Part shown: in pieces, positions 49,178-61,600 of the stretch | Numbering within the stretch: position 1 is the stretch's first letter | Layout of the letters: every line of letters begins with the position of its first letter | From: Saururus chinensis | Lineage: Eukaryota; Streptophyta; Magnoliopsida; Piperales; Saururaceae | Direction: 5' to 3' | NCBI GenBank assembly: GCA_035235625.1 | Contig: CP141141.1 | Span: 45,407,719 to 45,471,718 of the forward strand | Length of the DNA: 64,000 nt | Position numbers and translations under genes: made by a program | The notes under the pieces: model-generated | The model's database searches: none | Seen by the model: only the letters and a program-made list of their open reading frames with translations | Told to the model about the DNA's origin: nothing

Positions 49178-49372
49178 CTCTCTCAGTCTTTGATTAATAG
49201 TTACCTTCAATAAAATAGTAATTTTTATTAGACGGTGAAATCCACATTTATGAGACGGAAAAATAAGCTTAGGTTACTTTTTTTTTAATTACTCATCGAT
49301 AAAATAAAATTATTAATAGGAAACAATTTTATTTTATAAAATAAAAATATTAATTTAAAACAGACGAAATAA
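49178..49372. mobile_element. Stowaway-like MITE, copy 1
   Basis: Starts CTCTCTCAGTCTTTGATTAATA after TA, close to the Stowaway CTCCCTCCGTC terminus; the right end reversed reads TTTCGTCTGTTTTAAATTAATA. AT-rich hairpin-like interior with GGTGAAATCCACATTTATGAGA. Ends are approximate. Confidence 0.55.
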
Positions 49373-49399
49373 TTTTTGTCCCGTTTGAAGGTACATATG

Positions 49400-50800
49400 T
49401 TTATAAATCTACTTCCGTAAATTTAAAAAATCTAGCTGCAAACGAAAATATCAGTAAAGTTCATATCTACTTCGGTCACATTTTCTTTATTCTTTCATAA
49501 AATCATATTTAAATCATAAGCTTAAAGATCAGGATTACATCATCCTTAACATTTACATGATTTGCAATCCTCTTTGTAACATTTAAAAATTGAGTTTAAC
49601 ATCAAAGATATCTTCTCTGGTGAGACATATCTTCTCTCATTAAGGCATAGTATTTGTCATCTTTGGTTTTGAACTAATGAGTTTGGAGGATGGGACATTC
49701 TCAGCAATTATTGTGGTCGCTGTCACAAAATTTCAAACAAACAAACAGAGATGGGAAGTGTGCAAAGGCCGTGGTCCCCTTGGCACACATTTTTGGGCGT
49801 TTGATGCTAGCCATTGGCCTGGCGCTACAAGAGCAGCCTGCAAGAAACAAAATTTTGCTTATTGCAGAAAAGATAGTGCAATTGGCCTTCACTATCCCTG
49901 TCAAATAACATTATTACGGTCCACATAGCTTGGAGAGAAGAATCTTAACTTGTTGGGTTGGGAGGAGTTTCATAATTACGTCTATTTTATTTGTTCTACG
50001 TTGTGTGTGTGTGTGTTCGGAGATAACGAGACTACCATGGCATATCAGATAACCACGGCACTATAAAGAAGTCCCTTGGCTCTCTCTCAAGTTTTGTTCA
50101 TCATGTACGCGCTGCGGGGGCACGGCAGTGGGAGGAACAAGACACACAATGAGAAATGAGCAGAATAGTGGTAAAATATGTAATTGGATAAGCAGTGTGT
50201 GGTGAGGGGGAAACCGTACTTGGAGGACGACCAAAGTATGACTGATGGGACCTGTGATGGCAAACAGGGGGAGATGGGAGATAAAGAGAGGTGTTGCGTA
50301 TCAATCATGTCTAAGCAGACTGAGGGGCAACAGCTTCCGTCCACAACATCAGAGTCCCGAAATTGTGAGGTCACTTCCTTGTGATGGAAGGGAGTTACTC
50401 TGCTCTGCAAAATATATGGGACATGTGCCAGCAGTCCTTCCCATCCTTTCTAACGTAAATGTTGTGTAAACTGATGGCCATCACGTGGGGACGATCTCCT
50501 CCTTGTTCTCTAGTGCTACTCAATGGGATGCAAGTGGGAGGCACAGAGTCGTCTTCTTTTACCTCTTACACTAGGGCAACAAGTTGAAAGTATCATGCAC
50601 AGAAATCCAACGTTTCAATGGCTCGACAGTGTTTTATTAGGACTGTTTGTCGTGGTGTCTGGTGCATAATCGGAGTTCACTAATTAAGGCAGACACTGGC
50701 TGGCGAAGCCCGACCTGAATCGAAACTTTTCGAGCTCGACACATCACAAGTCGCAACCGCCCGTTTAGGGCTGTAAACGGATAGAAACGGACGTGGGTAA
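49400..50800. other. Intergenic region, no supported gene
   Basis: Short overlapping reading frames at 49680-49930 and 50090-50470 match no family I recognise and lack splice or leader support. A hAT-like TAGGGCTGTAAACGG motif occurs at about 50767. Confidence 0.45.
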
Positions 50801-50819
50801 ACTTCGAATTGACGTCAAT

Positions 50820-51045
50820 AAAAAAATAAAAATAAAATATTAATTTTTTAGGAAAATATTTTTATTAATATTTTTATTTAAATAAATAATAATTTTTATT
50901 AAATGATAAAACCCACATTTAAGAGAACAAAAATAAAGTTTCTAACCACTTAATTTTAACAAAATAAGTTATTAATATATAACAAATTTTTTTACCAAAT
51001 AAAGTTAATAATTTAAGACAAATAAAATATTTTCTTTGTTTGAAT
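50820..51045. mobile_element. Stowaway-like MITE, copy 2 (degenerate)
   Basis: Shares the interior TAATTTTTATTAAATGATAA and AACCCACATTTAAGAGA with copy 1 at 49178-49372. Termini are eroded (AAGACAAATAAAATATT at the right). Confidence 0.45.
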
Positions 51046-51723
51046 ATTTCATATAAATTTATGCCAGGAAAGTTGTCCTTATTTTCCTAACTTGCATTAT
51101 TGCCAAAATCAATCATTAGTCCTTTGTGTCCTAAAAATCAAGTTTCAAACAAAAAAGTTCCCCAGCGAGCAATGTTTGTAACTCTTGGTCTAGCGAAAAA
51201 ACATGTTTTAAATTAAATTTGGTTATCAAATATTGCTTTGTGGGAGGACAAGTCTCACCCCCTCTTTTAGCTAGCCCATTTCACTTACACAAAATTAGTA
51301 AATATATACATATTGTATATATCTACCCACCATATTAAAAGGGTGAGCTGGTTAAAAGAGGAAGTAGCATACTTTCCATTGTTGCATTCTGCACCTGTTT
51401 CTAGTAATTTGGAGAAGCTGCTAGCCTATTCAAATATACCACTTTTCATGCACCTATATGAATTTGTTGTATTAGACAAATTTTTAACTGAAAAAAGGTA
51501 AAACAACATGTAACTACTTTACTTTATGTTATGGTGAAATATTTTAAAGATTTAACCAGGCCCTTCTCAAGCAACCCATTCGCTAGTACTAGTTCAATTC
51601 AAAGGGCAATATAAACGTACGAACCACTAGCTACCAATCTGGCCACCAATCATTCATTTGGCAAACCATGTTAGGAGTGTGGCTGAACTGCCTCTGGTTT
51701 GTATCCATGTACGACTACACAAG

Positions 51724-51728
51724 CCACA
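51724..51728. repeat. 5-bp target-site duplication (left), CCACA
   Basis: Identical to 57487-57491, directly flanking the Gypsy element's two LTRs. Confidence 0.9.
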
Positions 51729-52278
51729 TGATGCAGGAGCATGAAAAGTATTTGACAATTCTGTAATGGAAACAGATTGAGTCTGTCATTTTATCGAACA
51801 GAAGTGGATGCAACTAATTATAAGGGGCAGTTTTGGTATTCACTAATGGCCTATTGGACGCATGTTGGTAAAGAGTGTAATATGCTGGAGTTAATGAAGG
51901 GCATCTAGGACTTTTGAGTTTAAATAAATGAACCGTTAAGTTCGTTAGTTGTCTCCTTCCTTCAAGCATTTCTATCATAACAACGATCAGCTGAACTTCA
52001 TGGCGTCAAAATTTAAATTCCTTTCCGTTAGGTTTCATTGTATATAAATAGTCTTTCAAGTTATAATGAGAGGAGATTCCGAATGTACTGAAAATTGATT
52101 TATTCAATTTGGGTTTTTCCTGAGCTTCATGAGAAGTTGAGTTCTGTTTGAGTTGTAATTAACATTTCAACGAGATGCTAAATATCAGTTTGTTTCCTTT
52201 CTGTAATTGATTTGTTCTTCAATTAGTGAAAATCCAAAAGACATCTTCGATTCTGTTTTCAACTGAGCTGCTGCATCA
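51729..52278 (+). repeat. 5' LTR of the 51.7-57.5 kb Gypsy element
   Basis: 550 bp; ends TGATGCA...TGCATCA form a 7-bp perfect inverted repeat. Contains TATATAAATAG at about 52032, a plausible TATA box for the element's own transcript. Confidence 0.9.
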
Positions 52279-52281
52279 AAT

Positions 52282-52293
52282 TAGTATCAAAGC
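52282..52293 (+). other. Primer-binding site, tRNA-iMet type
   Basis: TAGTATCAAAGC, three bases after the 5' LTR, matches TGGTATCAGAGC at 10 of 12 positions. Confidence 0.7.
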
Positions 52294-52625
52294 TACTAGT
52301 TAGTCTAAGATGTCTAAATCACGATCAAGCTGAGGAAGGTATGGATTAAACGACTTTGATTTAGTAAATGATGCAGATGCAAGAAATTACTGCTAACTTG
52401 TGACAATTGAATGAAGATCGAGTAGGTTGAGTTCGAGATCCTCAAGTGCCGAGGAATATGCAAGCATATCCGAGAAATGCGGAAGCAGTCCCATGAAGAA
52501 ATCATGGAAGACTGAGATTTCGACGAAGCAACAGTTCATCTTCAAGTGAAGATGAAGTTCCACCAATTCAGAATATTCAACAGAATTCAGGTGCAAATAA
52601 TTTCTTACCTCGTTTTAAACCAAAA

Positions 52626-53201
52626 GTGGAATTGAACTTTTTTAATGGACAAATGCATATCGAACAGTTTTTGGATTGGATAACAGAGGTAGAAAATTAT
52701 TTTTATTGTCTTGAAGTACTTGATGACATGAAGTGTAGAGTGGTTGCTTGTAAGCTAAAAAATGGTGTATCTGCTTGGTGGAATCAAGTGCAACAAGATA
52801 GAATTAATAAAAGAAAGCATCCTATTCAATCCTAGTCTCAAATGAAGAAAATGTTAAAAGATATGTTTATGCCTGTAGATTTTGAATAATCTCTATTTTA
52901 GCAATATCAGAATTGTAAACAAAATTTTAGGACTGTATGAGAGTATGTAGAAGAATTTTATAGGTTGTCTTCTCGAAATTGTTTACAAGAATCTGAGGTA
53001 CAGAAAGTACAGAGATTTGTGAATAGTCTTAAATATGAATTGCAGATTCATTTAGCTTCTAAACCAATTGGCACAGTGACTAAAGTTATACAAACTGCTT
53101 TGCGCAATGAGACTTTACTTGAACAGAACAAGTATAAGAAATCTTCAATGTTTAAATCTTTTGGTGAAGGAATGCATGTGAATCAAAGCAGAAATAAATA
53201 A
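52626..53201 (+). pseudogene. Gag capsid remnant (51.7-57.5 kb element)
   Basis: Conserved retrotransposon gag pattern: FLDWITEVENYF, VACKLKNGVSAWWNQVQ and, after stops at about 52834-52940, EYVEEFYRLSSRNCL. At least three in-frame stops split it. Confidence 0.75.
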
Positions 53202-53246
53202 ACAACATTTGTTGATTCAAAATTTGGCAAGAAAGATATTTCTAAA

Positions 53247-53930
53247 GTGGACAAGACAACATTTTCAGTTTTTGCTCGTAAAAAAAATATATATGCTAAA
53301 CTGAAACCTAACACTTGTTGTTGGAAGTGTAAACAGTCGGGCCATTATTCTTCAAAGTGTCCATTGAGAAGAGGAGATCCAAAACAAAGTTCTAAAGCTA
53401 TGACTTCTCATCGGATTACAGAGGAAGAAGAAAGTGAAGATGGTGAAACTGAGGAGGAACAAGAAGAGGTGTATGGAGATAATATGCAGTTTAGAAAAGA
53501 TTTGGGAGAAATGAGTTTGATTATTAGAAAGATATTGTTTACACCTAAACAAAAGGATACAAGTCAGAGACATAATTTGTTTTCTACAACTAGAACAATT
53601 GAAAACTTGAATTGTAAAGTGATAGTAGATGAAGGTTGTATTGAGAATTTGGTAGCTAAAACAGTTGTGGATACATTAAAATTGAAGACTAGTCCACACC
53701 CACACCCTTACACCATTGGTTGGATCAAGGAAGTGGCGAAATCAAGGTTTCCAAATAGTGTATGGTGCCCTTTTCTATTGGGAAAAACTATAAGGCAAAT
53801 ATTCTTTGTGATGTACTTGATATGTCAATTTGTCATCTTTTACTTGGTTGGCCTTGGCAGTTTGACACCTTTATTATTCATGATGGACATACAAACACTA
53901 TACAATTTGAATTACAGGGTAAAACCATAA
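53247..53930 (+). pseudogene. CCHC knuckle and protease remnant (51.7-57.5 kb element)
   Basis: An intact nucleocapsid knuckle C-x2-C-x4-H-x4-C (CWKCKQSGHYSSKC, 53319-53360) precedes an acidic linker and a protease segment IVDEGCIENLVAK at about 53628, where D-S/G-G is usual. The frame shifts near 53740, with protease sequence continuing in 53762-54037. Confidence 0.75.
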
Positions 53931-54292
53931 TATTACATCCTCAAAATTTTCAATCAGAAGAAATTGTTTCGGAAAGAATAAATCCTACTATGCACTCCAG
54001 TTCTAAATCAGATAAATCCAAGGAACAACAAGGTTAATACAGTACAAGTCAATGTAGTAACAAGCATGGGAGTGACATTTGGAACTCAAAAGAAAATGTT
54101 ACAGTTGAAAATAAATAAGGAAAACAAAAGAAAACAAGAAAGAGAGTTCTTGTTAATGTCAATAATATTTCCTCTACTCGTAGATCTGAACAAATAGCTT
54201 TATTATTTGTTGACAAAGCTACTTTAACTGCTGATGTTGCATCTAAACATAGTCATAAAGGGATACAAAATCTGCTTCAACAGTTTTCTGAA

Positions 54293-54900
54293 TTGGTCAA
54301 TGATTATATTCCATTAGCCTTACCTCCCATGAGGGACATACAACATAGAATCAATCTTATTCTAGGAGTTATATTACCACATCTGCCTCATTATCGAATA
54401 AGCCCTTCTGAGCATGCAAAACTTCAAAGACAAGTGCAAGACCTTCTACAGAGGGGCTTAATCAAAGAAAGTTTAAGTCCAGTGTTGTTCCTACCTTACT
54501 AGTGCCTAAAAAGGATGGAACATGGAGGATGTGTGTGGATTCAAGGCCAATTAATAAGATAATAGTGAAATATAGGTTTTCTATACCTAGATTGGAAGAT
54601 ATGCTCTATATGTCGTCAGGGGCTGAAGTATTTTCAAAAGTTGATCTCATATCAGGGTACCATCAAATTAGAATGCATTTGGGTGATGAATGGAAGATTG
54701 CTTTTAAAACAAAAGAAGGTCTTTATGAGTGGCTTGTAATGCCTTTTGGATTAACAAACACCCCAAGTACATTCATGAGGTTAATGACACAAGTTGTGCA
54801 ACCTTATTTGGGTAAAAGTATGGTGGTTTACTTTGACGATATATTGATGTATAGTAAGACTGAAGAAGAACATTTAGAATATCTGACTGGAGTTTTCTAA
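54293..54900 (+). pseudogene. Reverse transcriptase remnant (51.7-57.5 kb element)
   Basis: Upstream linker (PPMRDIQHRINLI) is followed by a stop at 54500 and then 132 open codons with [24 protein letters not shown] and the polymerase box VVYFDDIL (FDD at 54832-54840). A stop at 54898 cuts it from the thumb region. Confidence 0.8.
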
Positions 54901-54941
54901 GAGTTGCAACAAAACAGCTTATATATCAATCTGAAAAAAAT

Positions 54942-55523
54942 GTGTTTATGCCAAATCAACTTATATTTCTGGGTTATGTTGTTAGCAAAGAAGGGTTAAA
55001 AGTTGACCAGAGTAAGGTTAAAACTATTCTTGAATGGCCAATACCTAAAACCACAATTGAACTTCGAAGTTTTTTAGGTTTGGCTTCCTTCTATAGAAGG
55101 TTCACATTGGGATTTAGCTCATTGGCTGCACCACTAACAGAATGTCTTAAAAAAGGAAGGTTTAGTTGGCAAGACATACAACAAAAGAGCTTTGAGATCC
55201 TAAAGAATAAACTCACCACAGCTCCAACATTAGCCTTACCATACTTTTCTAAAGTTTTCAAGGTGGATTGCGATGCTTCAATACAGGGAATTGGTGCAGT
55301 TTTGTCCGAGGAAGGAAGACCCATAGCTTATTTCAGTCAAAAGTTTTATGAAAATAGACAACAATGGTCTGCATACAAGTTAGAGTTAGACTCTTTAATA
55401 CATATTCTTAAACACTGGAGACACTATCTTGTGTTCGAGGAGTTTGTTTTGAATACAAATCATGAATCTCTAAAACATCTTCATAGTCAAGCTAACTTGA
55501 TCGTCTGCATGCTAGATGGGTGA
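54942..55523 (+). pseudogene. RT connection and RNase H remnant (51.7-57.5 kb element)
   Basis: Open for 193 codons: FLGYVVSKEGLKVD, LRSFLGLASFYRRF and the RNase H segment VDCDASIQGIGAVLSEEGRP. The catalytic DAS motif is at about 55270. A frame change at about 55510 separates it from the integrase. Confidence 0.8.
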
Positions 55524-55738
55524 GTGAGTTACAAGAATATTCCTTTGTGATAAAACACAAATTTGGTAAAAGCAATAAAGCTGCGGATGTTTTAAGTAGA
55601 AGAGTTGTTGTCTTGCATAAATTGACAACTTCTTGTTTTGGTTTTGATGACATCAAATATCTATACAAGGATGACAATACATTTCAAGAAATATGGCAAC
55701 TGTGCAATTAGTTTCAGAAACCACAGGGAGAGTTTGTA

Positions 55739-56542
55739 TTGGATGAAGGTTTTCTATACAAGTCTAATAGGCTTTGTATACCTATAAGTTCTTTAAGAAT
55801 GAAGCTAGTTAAAGAACTACATGGAGGTGGCTCGTCAGGACATGTGGGACGAGACAAGACTCTAGCTCTGGTTAAAGCTAGACATTACCAGCCTCAAAAG
55901 TATAAAAATGTTCAAAAATGTGTACAACAATGCTTTACTTGCCAACAGTATAAAGGGGGAGCAACAAATGCAGGGTTGTATACTCCATTACCAATATCTA
56001 CAAGGCCATGGGAAGATTTGAGCATGGATTTTGTGTTGGGACTGCCTAGAATAGAAAAGGGATTTGATTCCATTTATGTAGTGGCTGACATATTCTCCAA
56101 ATAAGCTCATTTTATTCCCTGCAAAAAAACTACTGATGCCAGTCATGTAGCTGGTTTATTTTTCAAAGAAATAATCAGATTACATGAAGTTCCATTGACT
56201 ATTACCTCATATCGAGATAGTAGGTTCCTCAGTCAATTTTGGAAGACATTGTGGAGCAAACTGGGTACAACCTTACAATACAGCAGTTCTTGTCATCCTC
56301 AAACAAATGGTCAAACAAAGGTGATTAACAGAAGTTTAGGAAGCTTATTAAGATGTTTATCTGGAAAAACTCCTAAACAATGGGATTCGTTTTTGTGCCA
56401 AGCAGAGTTTGCTTACAATTTATTTGTGAACAAATCAACTTGTTTTGCACCTTTTCACATTATATATGGATTTTTACCTCGTCAATCTTTGGATGTTGCA
56501 ATTCCATCTAGACAAGGAGGTGAATCTCTTTCCGTTGTTTAA
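55739..56542 (+). pseudogene. Integrase remnant (51.7-57.5 kb element)
   Basis: The HHCC zinc region (H-G-G-G-S-S-G-H ... C-F-T-C) and the first core aspartate (LSMDFVLGLP) are kept; a stop at 56102 interrupts the core. The second catalytic segment reads TSYRDSRFLS where SDRD is usual, and the third reads GQTKVINR where GQTEVVNR is usual, so two of three catalytic residues look lost. Confidence 0.75.
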
Positions 56543-56668
56543 ATTATTTCTCAGGTTACTGAACAACATAATACTATTAGAAATAAACTGCTACAATCTA
56601 CTGAGAAATATAAGACATTTGCTGATAAACGACGCAAGGATGTACAGTTCTCCGAAGGAGATATTGTC

Positions 56669-56896
56669 ATGGTCCATTTGAGTAAGGAACGCATGACTGT
56701 TAGATATTCTGGTAAATTAAAAGCTAAGAAATTTGGGCCTTATTGCATCATCAAGAAGCTAGGGTCTAATGCTTATAGTGTAACTCTACCTTCTGATCTA
56801 CATATTTCCAAAGTTTTTAACATCTGCGATTTAGCACCCTTTCATGATGAGGAAATGTCTGTTCAAGAAGATGATTCTGTACTTTCACATTCTTGA
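56669..56896 (+). pseudogene. Integrase C-terminal module (51.7-57.5 kb element)
   Basis: GPYCIIKKLGSNAYSVTLP followed by KVFNICDLAPFHDEE, the usual GPF/Y module and its end. No clear chromodomain follows before the 3' LTR. Confidence 0.7.
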
Positions 56897-56936
56897 AGTT
56901 TCGCTCATGGTCAAGCTTTTGTTGAGTTGAAGGGTC

Positions 56937-57486
56937 TGATGCAGGAGCATGAAAAGTATTTGGCAATTCTATAATGGAAGCAGATTGAGTTTGGCATTTT
57001 ATCGAACAGAAGTGAATGCAACTAATTGTAAGGGGCAGTTTTGGTATTCACTAATGGCCTATTGGACACATGTTGGTAAAGCGGGTAATATGTTGGATTT
57101 AGTGAAGGGCATTTAGGACTTTTGAGTTTAAATAAATGAACTGTTATGTTCGTTAGTTGTCTCCTTCCTTCAGGCATTTCTACAGTAACAATGATCAACT
57201 AAACTTCACAGCGTCAAAATTTAAATTCCTTTATGTTAGGTTTCATTGTGTATAAATAGTCTTTCAAGTTGTAATGAGAGGAGATTCCAAATGTATTGAA
57301 AATTGATTTGTTCAATTTGGGTTTTCCCTAAGCTTCGTGAGAAGTTGAGCTTTGTTTGAATTGTAATTGACATTTCAGCGAGATGTTGAATGTCAGTTTG
57401 TTTCCTTTTTGTAATTAATTTATTCTTCAATTAGTAAAAATCCAAAAGAAATCTTCAATTCTGTTTTCAACTGAGCTATTGCATCA
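56937..57486 (+). repeat. 3' LTR of the 51.7-57.5 kb Gypsy element
   Basis: 550 bp and collinear with the 5' LTR, with the same terminal TGATGCA...TGCATCA. Confidence 0.9.
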
Positions 57487-57491
57487 CCACA
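57487..57491. repeat. 5-bp target-site duplication (right), CCACA
   Basis: Identical to 51724-51728. Confidence 0.9.
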
Positions 57492-58645
57492 CAACCTACT
57501 TTTTTGTTTTTTCATGGCACACAAGCCAGTTTCTTGTTAGAAATCCGTCTAGATATTAATCAAGCACTGCAGGCCGTTGCATACCTCTCCAATTGTCCAG
57601 AAATGTCTACAATTCCTTGCCTCATACTCGAGTGTTATTAGCTTTCTAATAAAAGCTAACAAACTCGCCGTAATCAATTTACTTACAATCGCCAAGCTAA
57701 ATTATTTTGAACTGAGGTTCTTAGCAATAGTAACACTGCAGTTAACATAGTTTTGGTTGAATAGGGAAATCGTATAACTCAGACCTACACACTGAATTTG
57801 CCACATTTTACCCACTCGTAGGGAAACTTGTTTGACATTTTCCAGAAGATAAATCACATGGCTCACTTATCTAGACCAATCAAAATTCATGTATGAGTTT
57901 TTTATGTTTTTTTATTTAAAAATATCATTTTCCTAAATAATATGTCAACTATAGTGTGCAACTGAGATGCCTACGACCATTCACAAAGAACACTTGCAGA
58001 TTTTTGGGCTAATAGCCTCCACAGTAACCAAAGTGTTGGATATAATACACACGAAAAAAAAACATCATTTTTGTCGGAGAAAGAAAACTAATCACAGCAA
58101 ATGTGGACAGCAAGCACATTAGAACTCTAAGGCTAACGAATTTTCAATCTCTGCTAGCCGCACAAGAACCTCAAGTCAGCTCTAAAACTTCGGAAAGTTG
58201 ATGCTAAAGCTTAAAAGTCTTTCAAAGTTTCCGGAACATGCCAATACTACTGAAATCAGGAACAAAATTTTTGCAATCAAAACCTCAAGCGTCATAATAT
58301 ACACATCGGGAGCTTCCTCCTATTCTTTGTCCCCGCTGCATCTTGTCAGAGTCCAGCTTACCACAAAACTGACTGTAATCTAACATATATCTACTTGAAG
58401 CTTTCTTCTTTACATAAATAACTAGCCACCAAACCAATGCAGCGTAGACAAACCGTATCCACATAGGATAAAAAGCGGGCACCATAAATATACTGGCTCA
58501 TAACCTTGTTTTTTCTTTTTTCTCCATAACCTTGTTGTTCTTTTTCATCTCTGTTTTGCAGGATCATTTTGGTCGCTCCTGGTGCCTTCTTCTGCCACTC
58601 TATTTCCAGCTTGATCATGTGTACTAATAAATTGCTGACGAATTT
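57492..58645. other. Intergenic region and probable 3' UTR of RUS6
   Basis: No gene on either strand. The part nearest 58645 is likely RUS6 3' UTR on the minus strand. Confidence 0.45.
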
Positions 58646-61600
58646 CTAATCAGCAGCAAAACATAGACGGGCCCTCCCAGGATTGAGCAAAGATTCAGAC
58701 ATCACCCATCCCTATGAGAAATTAGTAACATAAAGATATTAAAACCAAATTCTTAGGTAGGCATAGACTAACAAATATTTTAGACAAAACAACATGAAAT
58801 TCTTGCCAAACTGTAAACATCTACGTTTTTCTTAACAAATTCATTATGTAAATATTGCCTTCGACAAAGAAGGTTCTGTGCACAGCTACAACCCTTTTAA
58901 TACACGATTTAATTGTTTGACATCTACGGCTCATCTTTCACATACCAAGAACTGCACAAGCACAAAGTATTATACTTAGCACCTATATCTACTACTAAAT
59001 TACATTACAAACAATGAACTGCTTATCGCAGCTCCCTGCTCTTACGATATACTACTACAATTTCAATTTGATAACCTGCCAGATAAAGGGATCCTGATTT
59101 GCATTTTGGTATTAACTTCATCTTTCTGTATACAAATTCTTCTCCTAGATTCTTAGAATGAATAAGCTTCAAGAAATGTCTTTGTTTCTTATTCTTCCTA
59201 AAATATTCTGAGTTAACATTCAAGTTACTTTCAACACAAGTTATAATTGACTTGCTTATCATCCTGAACCCTTCTATTTATATTAATGTTTATATGACCT
59301 TTCACCATAAGGACTTACAGATTTCCCTTCTATTTTGAACTCCAGTATTTTTGTGTATACGTACACCTCTTTGCTATCAAATAGACATGCTTTTTTTGCA
59401 ATTAGATAAAAATGCAGAGCTAGTCACCTGTTCCGCTGCTTTTTCTTTGAAAAGCCCATAAGACTTAGAAACAACTTTGCAAGATTCAGCGACTTGGGCA
59501 TCTATATCAGATTCAAATAAGTTAGCATGATTAGACTGTTGTGACAAACCCCGTGTCCTGGAAGTCAATTTCCCACTTGAACGGATGCAATGCAGAAGTA
59601 CATGAGCCTGTTATAAATTATAGAAATTAGCTGACAACAAAGGTGCATAAGTATAAAATCATCTGTTTTAACTGTACTAATCTGACAAACAAACATAACT
59701 CACATGAAAAGCTGCTTTTAGAATGTCATCAGACTTGGCTTGATCCTTGAGCAGTGCATACACATTGTTTTTTGATGGATTATATGTGACAATGTATCTT
59801 TCACTCTGTATGAGTAAATTAATTCATGAGACCGTTCAGAAAAAAATGTTCCTGAAGTTGCCATTGGTCGTCAGAAATTATATAACACAATAAAGAGCAC
59901 ACACCTCAAACATGGGTTCTATTGAAAAAAATGATGCTGGTTCTTGGAATGCATCCTTAAACCTTGATCCTGTTGTAAAAAGTAAAGTTAATCAAAAAGC
60001 AATTAAAAGAATGTCGGTAGCATGTTTACCAATCGTTATAGACATACCTAAAACAATAGGCATGTTCTTTGACCATGGAAAACTAAAAACATTTTCTTTT
60101 GAATTCCCTTCCTCTAGTGATGGAACATATCCTGAATCGTAAAAGAACACGGATTGAAGATGACTAGAATCAAATGTAAAAATGCAGATAAATGATTAAG
60201 TTTTCTTGATTAAGCAACTCAGAAAATGAAAATTTACTAAATTGAAGGAAGGAGTAACTACAAACAAACTTATGAAAATGCTCAATGAGAAGCTACATAA
60301 GGTCAAAAGAGAAGAATGTTAAGCTAGAATATAGCACACTCCCAAGTGAGAGACACATTTTTGGGGCATGCTTGTAAGTAGTAATATAACATCTCAAATA
60401 AAGAGGAAATGCACAACTCGTTAAACATGCTTGATAAGCAATAATAAGTGTATAAGAGAAAAATAAGCAATCCCACGGTCAAAGTAAAGATTAAGGATGA
60501 AAATGATTTAAAAAGACATTACGGCATACTACTACCAAGTAAATGCTGACTAATAGCAGAGTGAAACAAAACATGTCCTGTAAGTAGAGATATTCAGCAA
60601 CATTTTGAAGTTCATGTATGGAATTAAGATCCTTCCCAGAAGTCAAACTAAGCCATGTATACGATGCTCGCACGTATTTCTAATATAGGATTTCCGATAC
60701 AACCAGCTGTTTCATTGCATAGATAAGAAGAAGAAATTTGAAGTCACCTGTCTTAAGAAAGGAATCTACTGCCACGGAGAACCTCGCTCGATTCAAAGTA
60801 CGCAATACTACAGAATTAACCTAACAAAACAAAGTAGTGGCAATGGGCTCTTTCAAATAGATTTTACAGATATTGAAGTAAACAAACCTTTAGATGTGAT
60901 CATGTTGCAGATACTTTTTCAACACAAATATTTTATGGTGACATATTTCAATTTCCCATTTCAATATTTGCTTTGGGGCCAAAATTGGCTTGTTACATAC
61001 ACCACACATACAGAGACAGAGAGAGACCTCTTGGAATGAGCTGAAAACATATCCACATGACAGAAGAGCAAAAGTGGTCACCAAGGAAGGGTTTCTTTTC
61101 GACATCAAGATGCTTAACCCTGTCCCTAACTTCACATGACAAAATTAACAAGATGCAATCAGTGCCACAAACGGAGATTAAGACTTAAAAGAAGTAATTA
61201 AGTTGAGAAGAATGTGCATGTATGCAAAATAGCGATCCATCACAATCTTCCCATATGTCTGATTCTGATAAGGTCGCAAAAATTATTAAGAACAACGAAA
61301 ATGGTCGGTCCTGTGAGGAGCCACGAGAAAGATTTTAGTTTTTTTCAACTCTAATTTTTCAAGTCATTTTGACATTTTCAAAAAGTAAAAAGCACATGTA
61401 CATATATTTGGATCTCAATATGGCTTGCTTGTGGTCATTTAGGGGTTTTTCCAAAAAATCGCATGAAAATGGCACTTAATACCACAACTACAGTTGTCCT
61501 TTATTCTAATTCGGTTTTCTGTAGACAAAAAACAAAGTCCTTCATCTTTCACTTACGTAACAGTAGCTAAATATATGCTTTCCCATGTGCAAAATAAGTT

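Larger units (their letters stand above)
51729..57486 (+). mobile_element. Nearly complete but inactive Ty3/Gypsy retrotransposon (chromovirus, CRM-like RT)
   Basis: 5758 bp with two 550-bp LTRs (TGATGCAGG...TTGCATCA) and a perfect CCACA duplication. Domain order is gag, CCHC knuckle, protease, reverse transcriptase, RNase H, integrase. By eye the LTRs differ at about 50 of 550 positions, mostly transitions, so the insertion is not recent. Stops split gag, the gag-pol linker, the RT-RNase H junction and the integrase. RT wording ([40 protein letters not shown]) resembles the CRM group; clade is inferred and needs a tree. Confidence 0.9.

Noticed and set aside
49677-49928. Overlapping open frames on both strands near 49.7 kb
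   Set aside because: Several frames are open at once, typical of chance in locally GC-richer DNA; no domain recognised.
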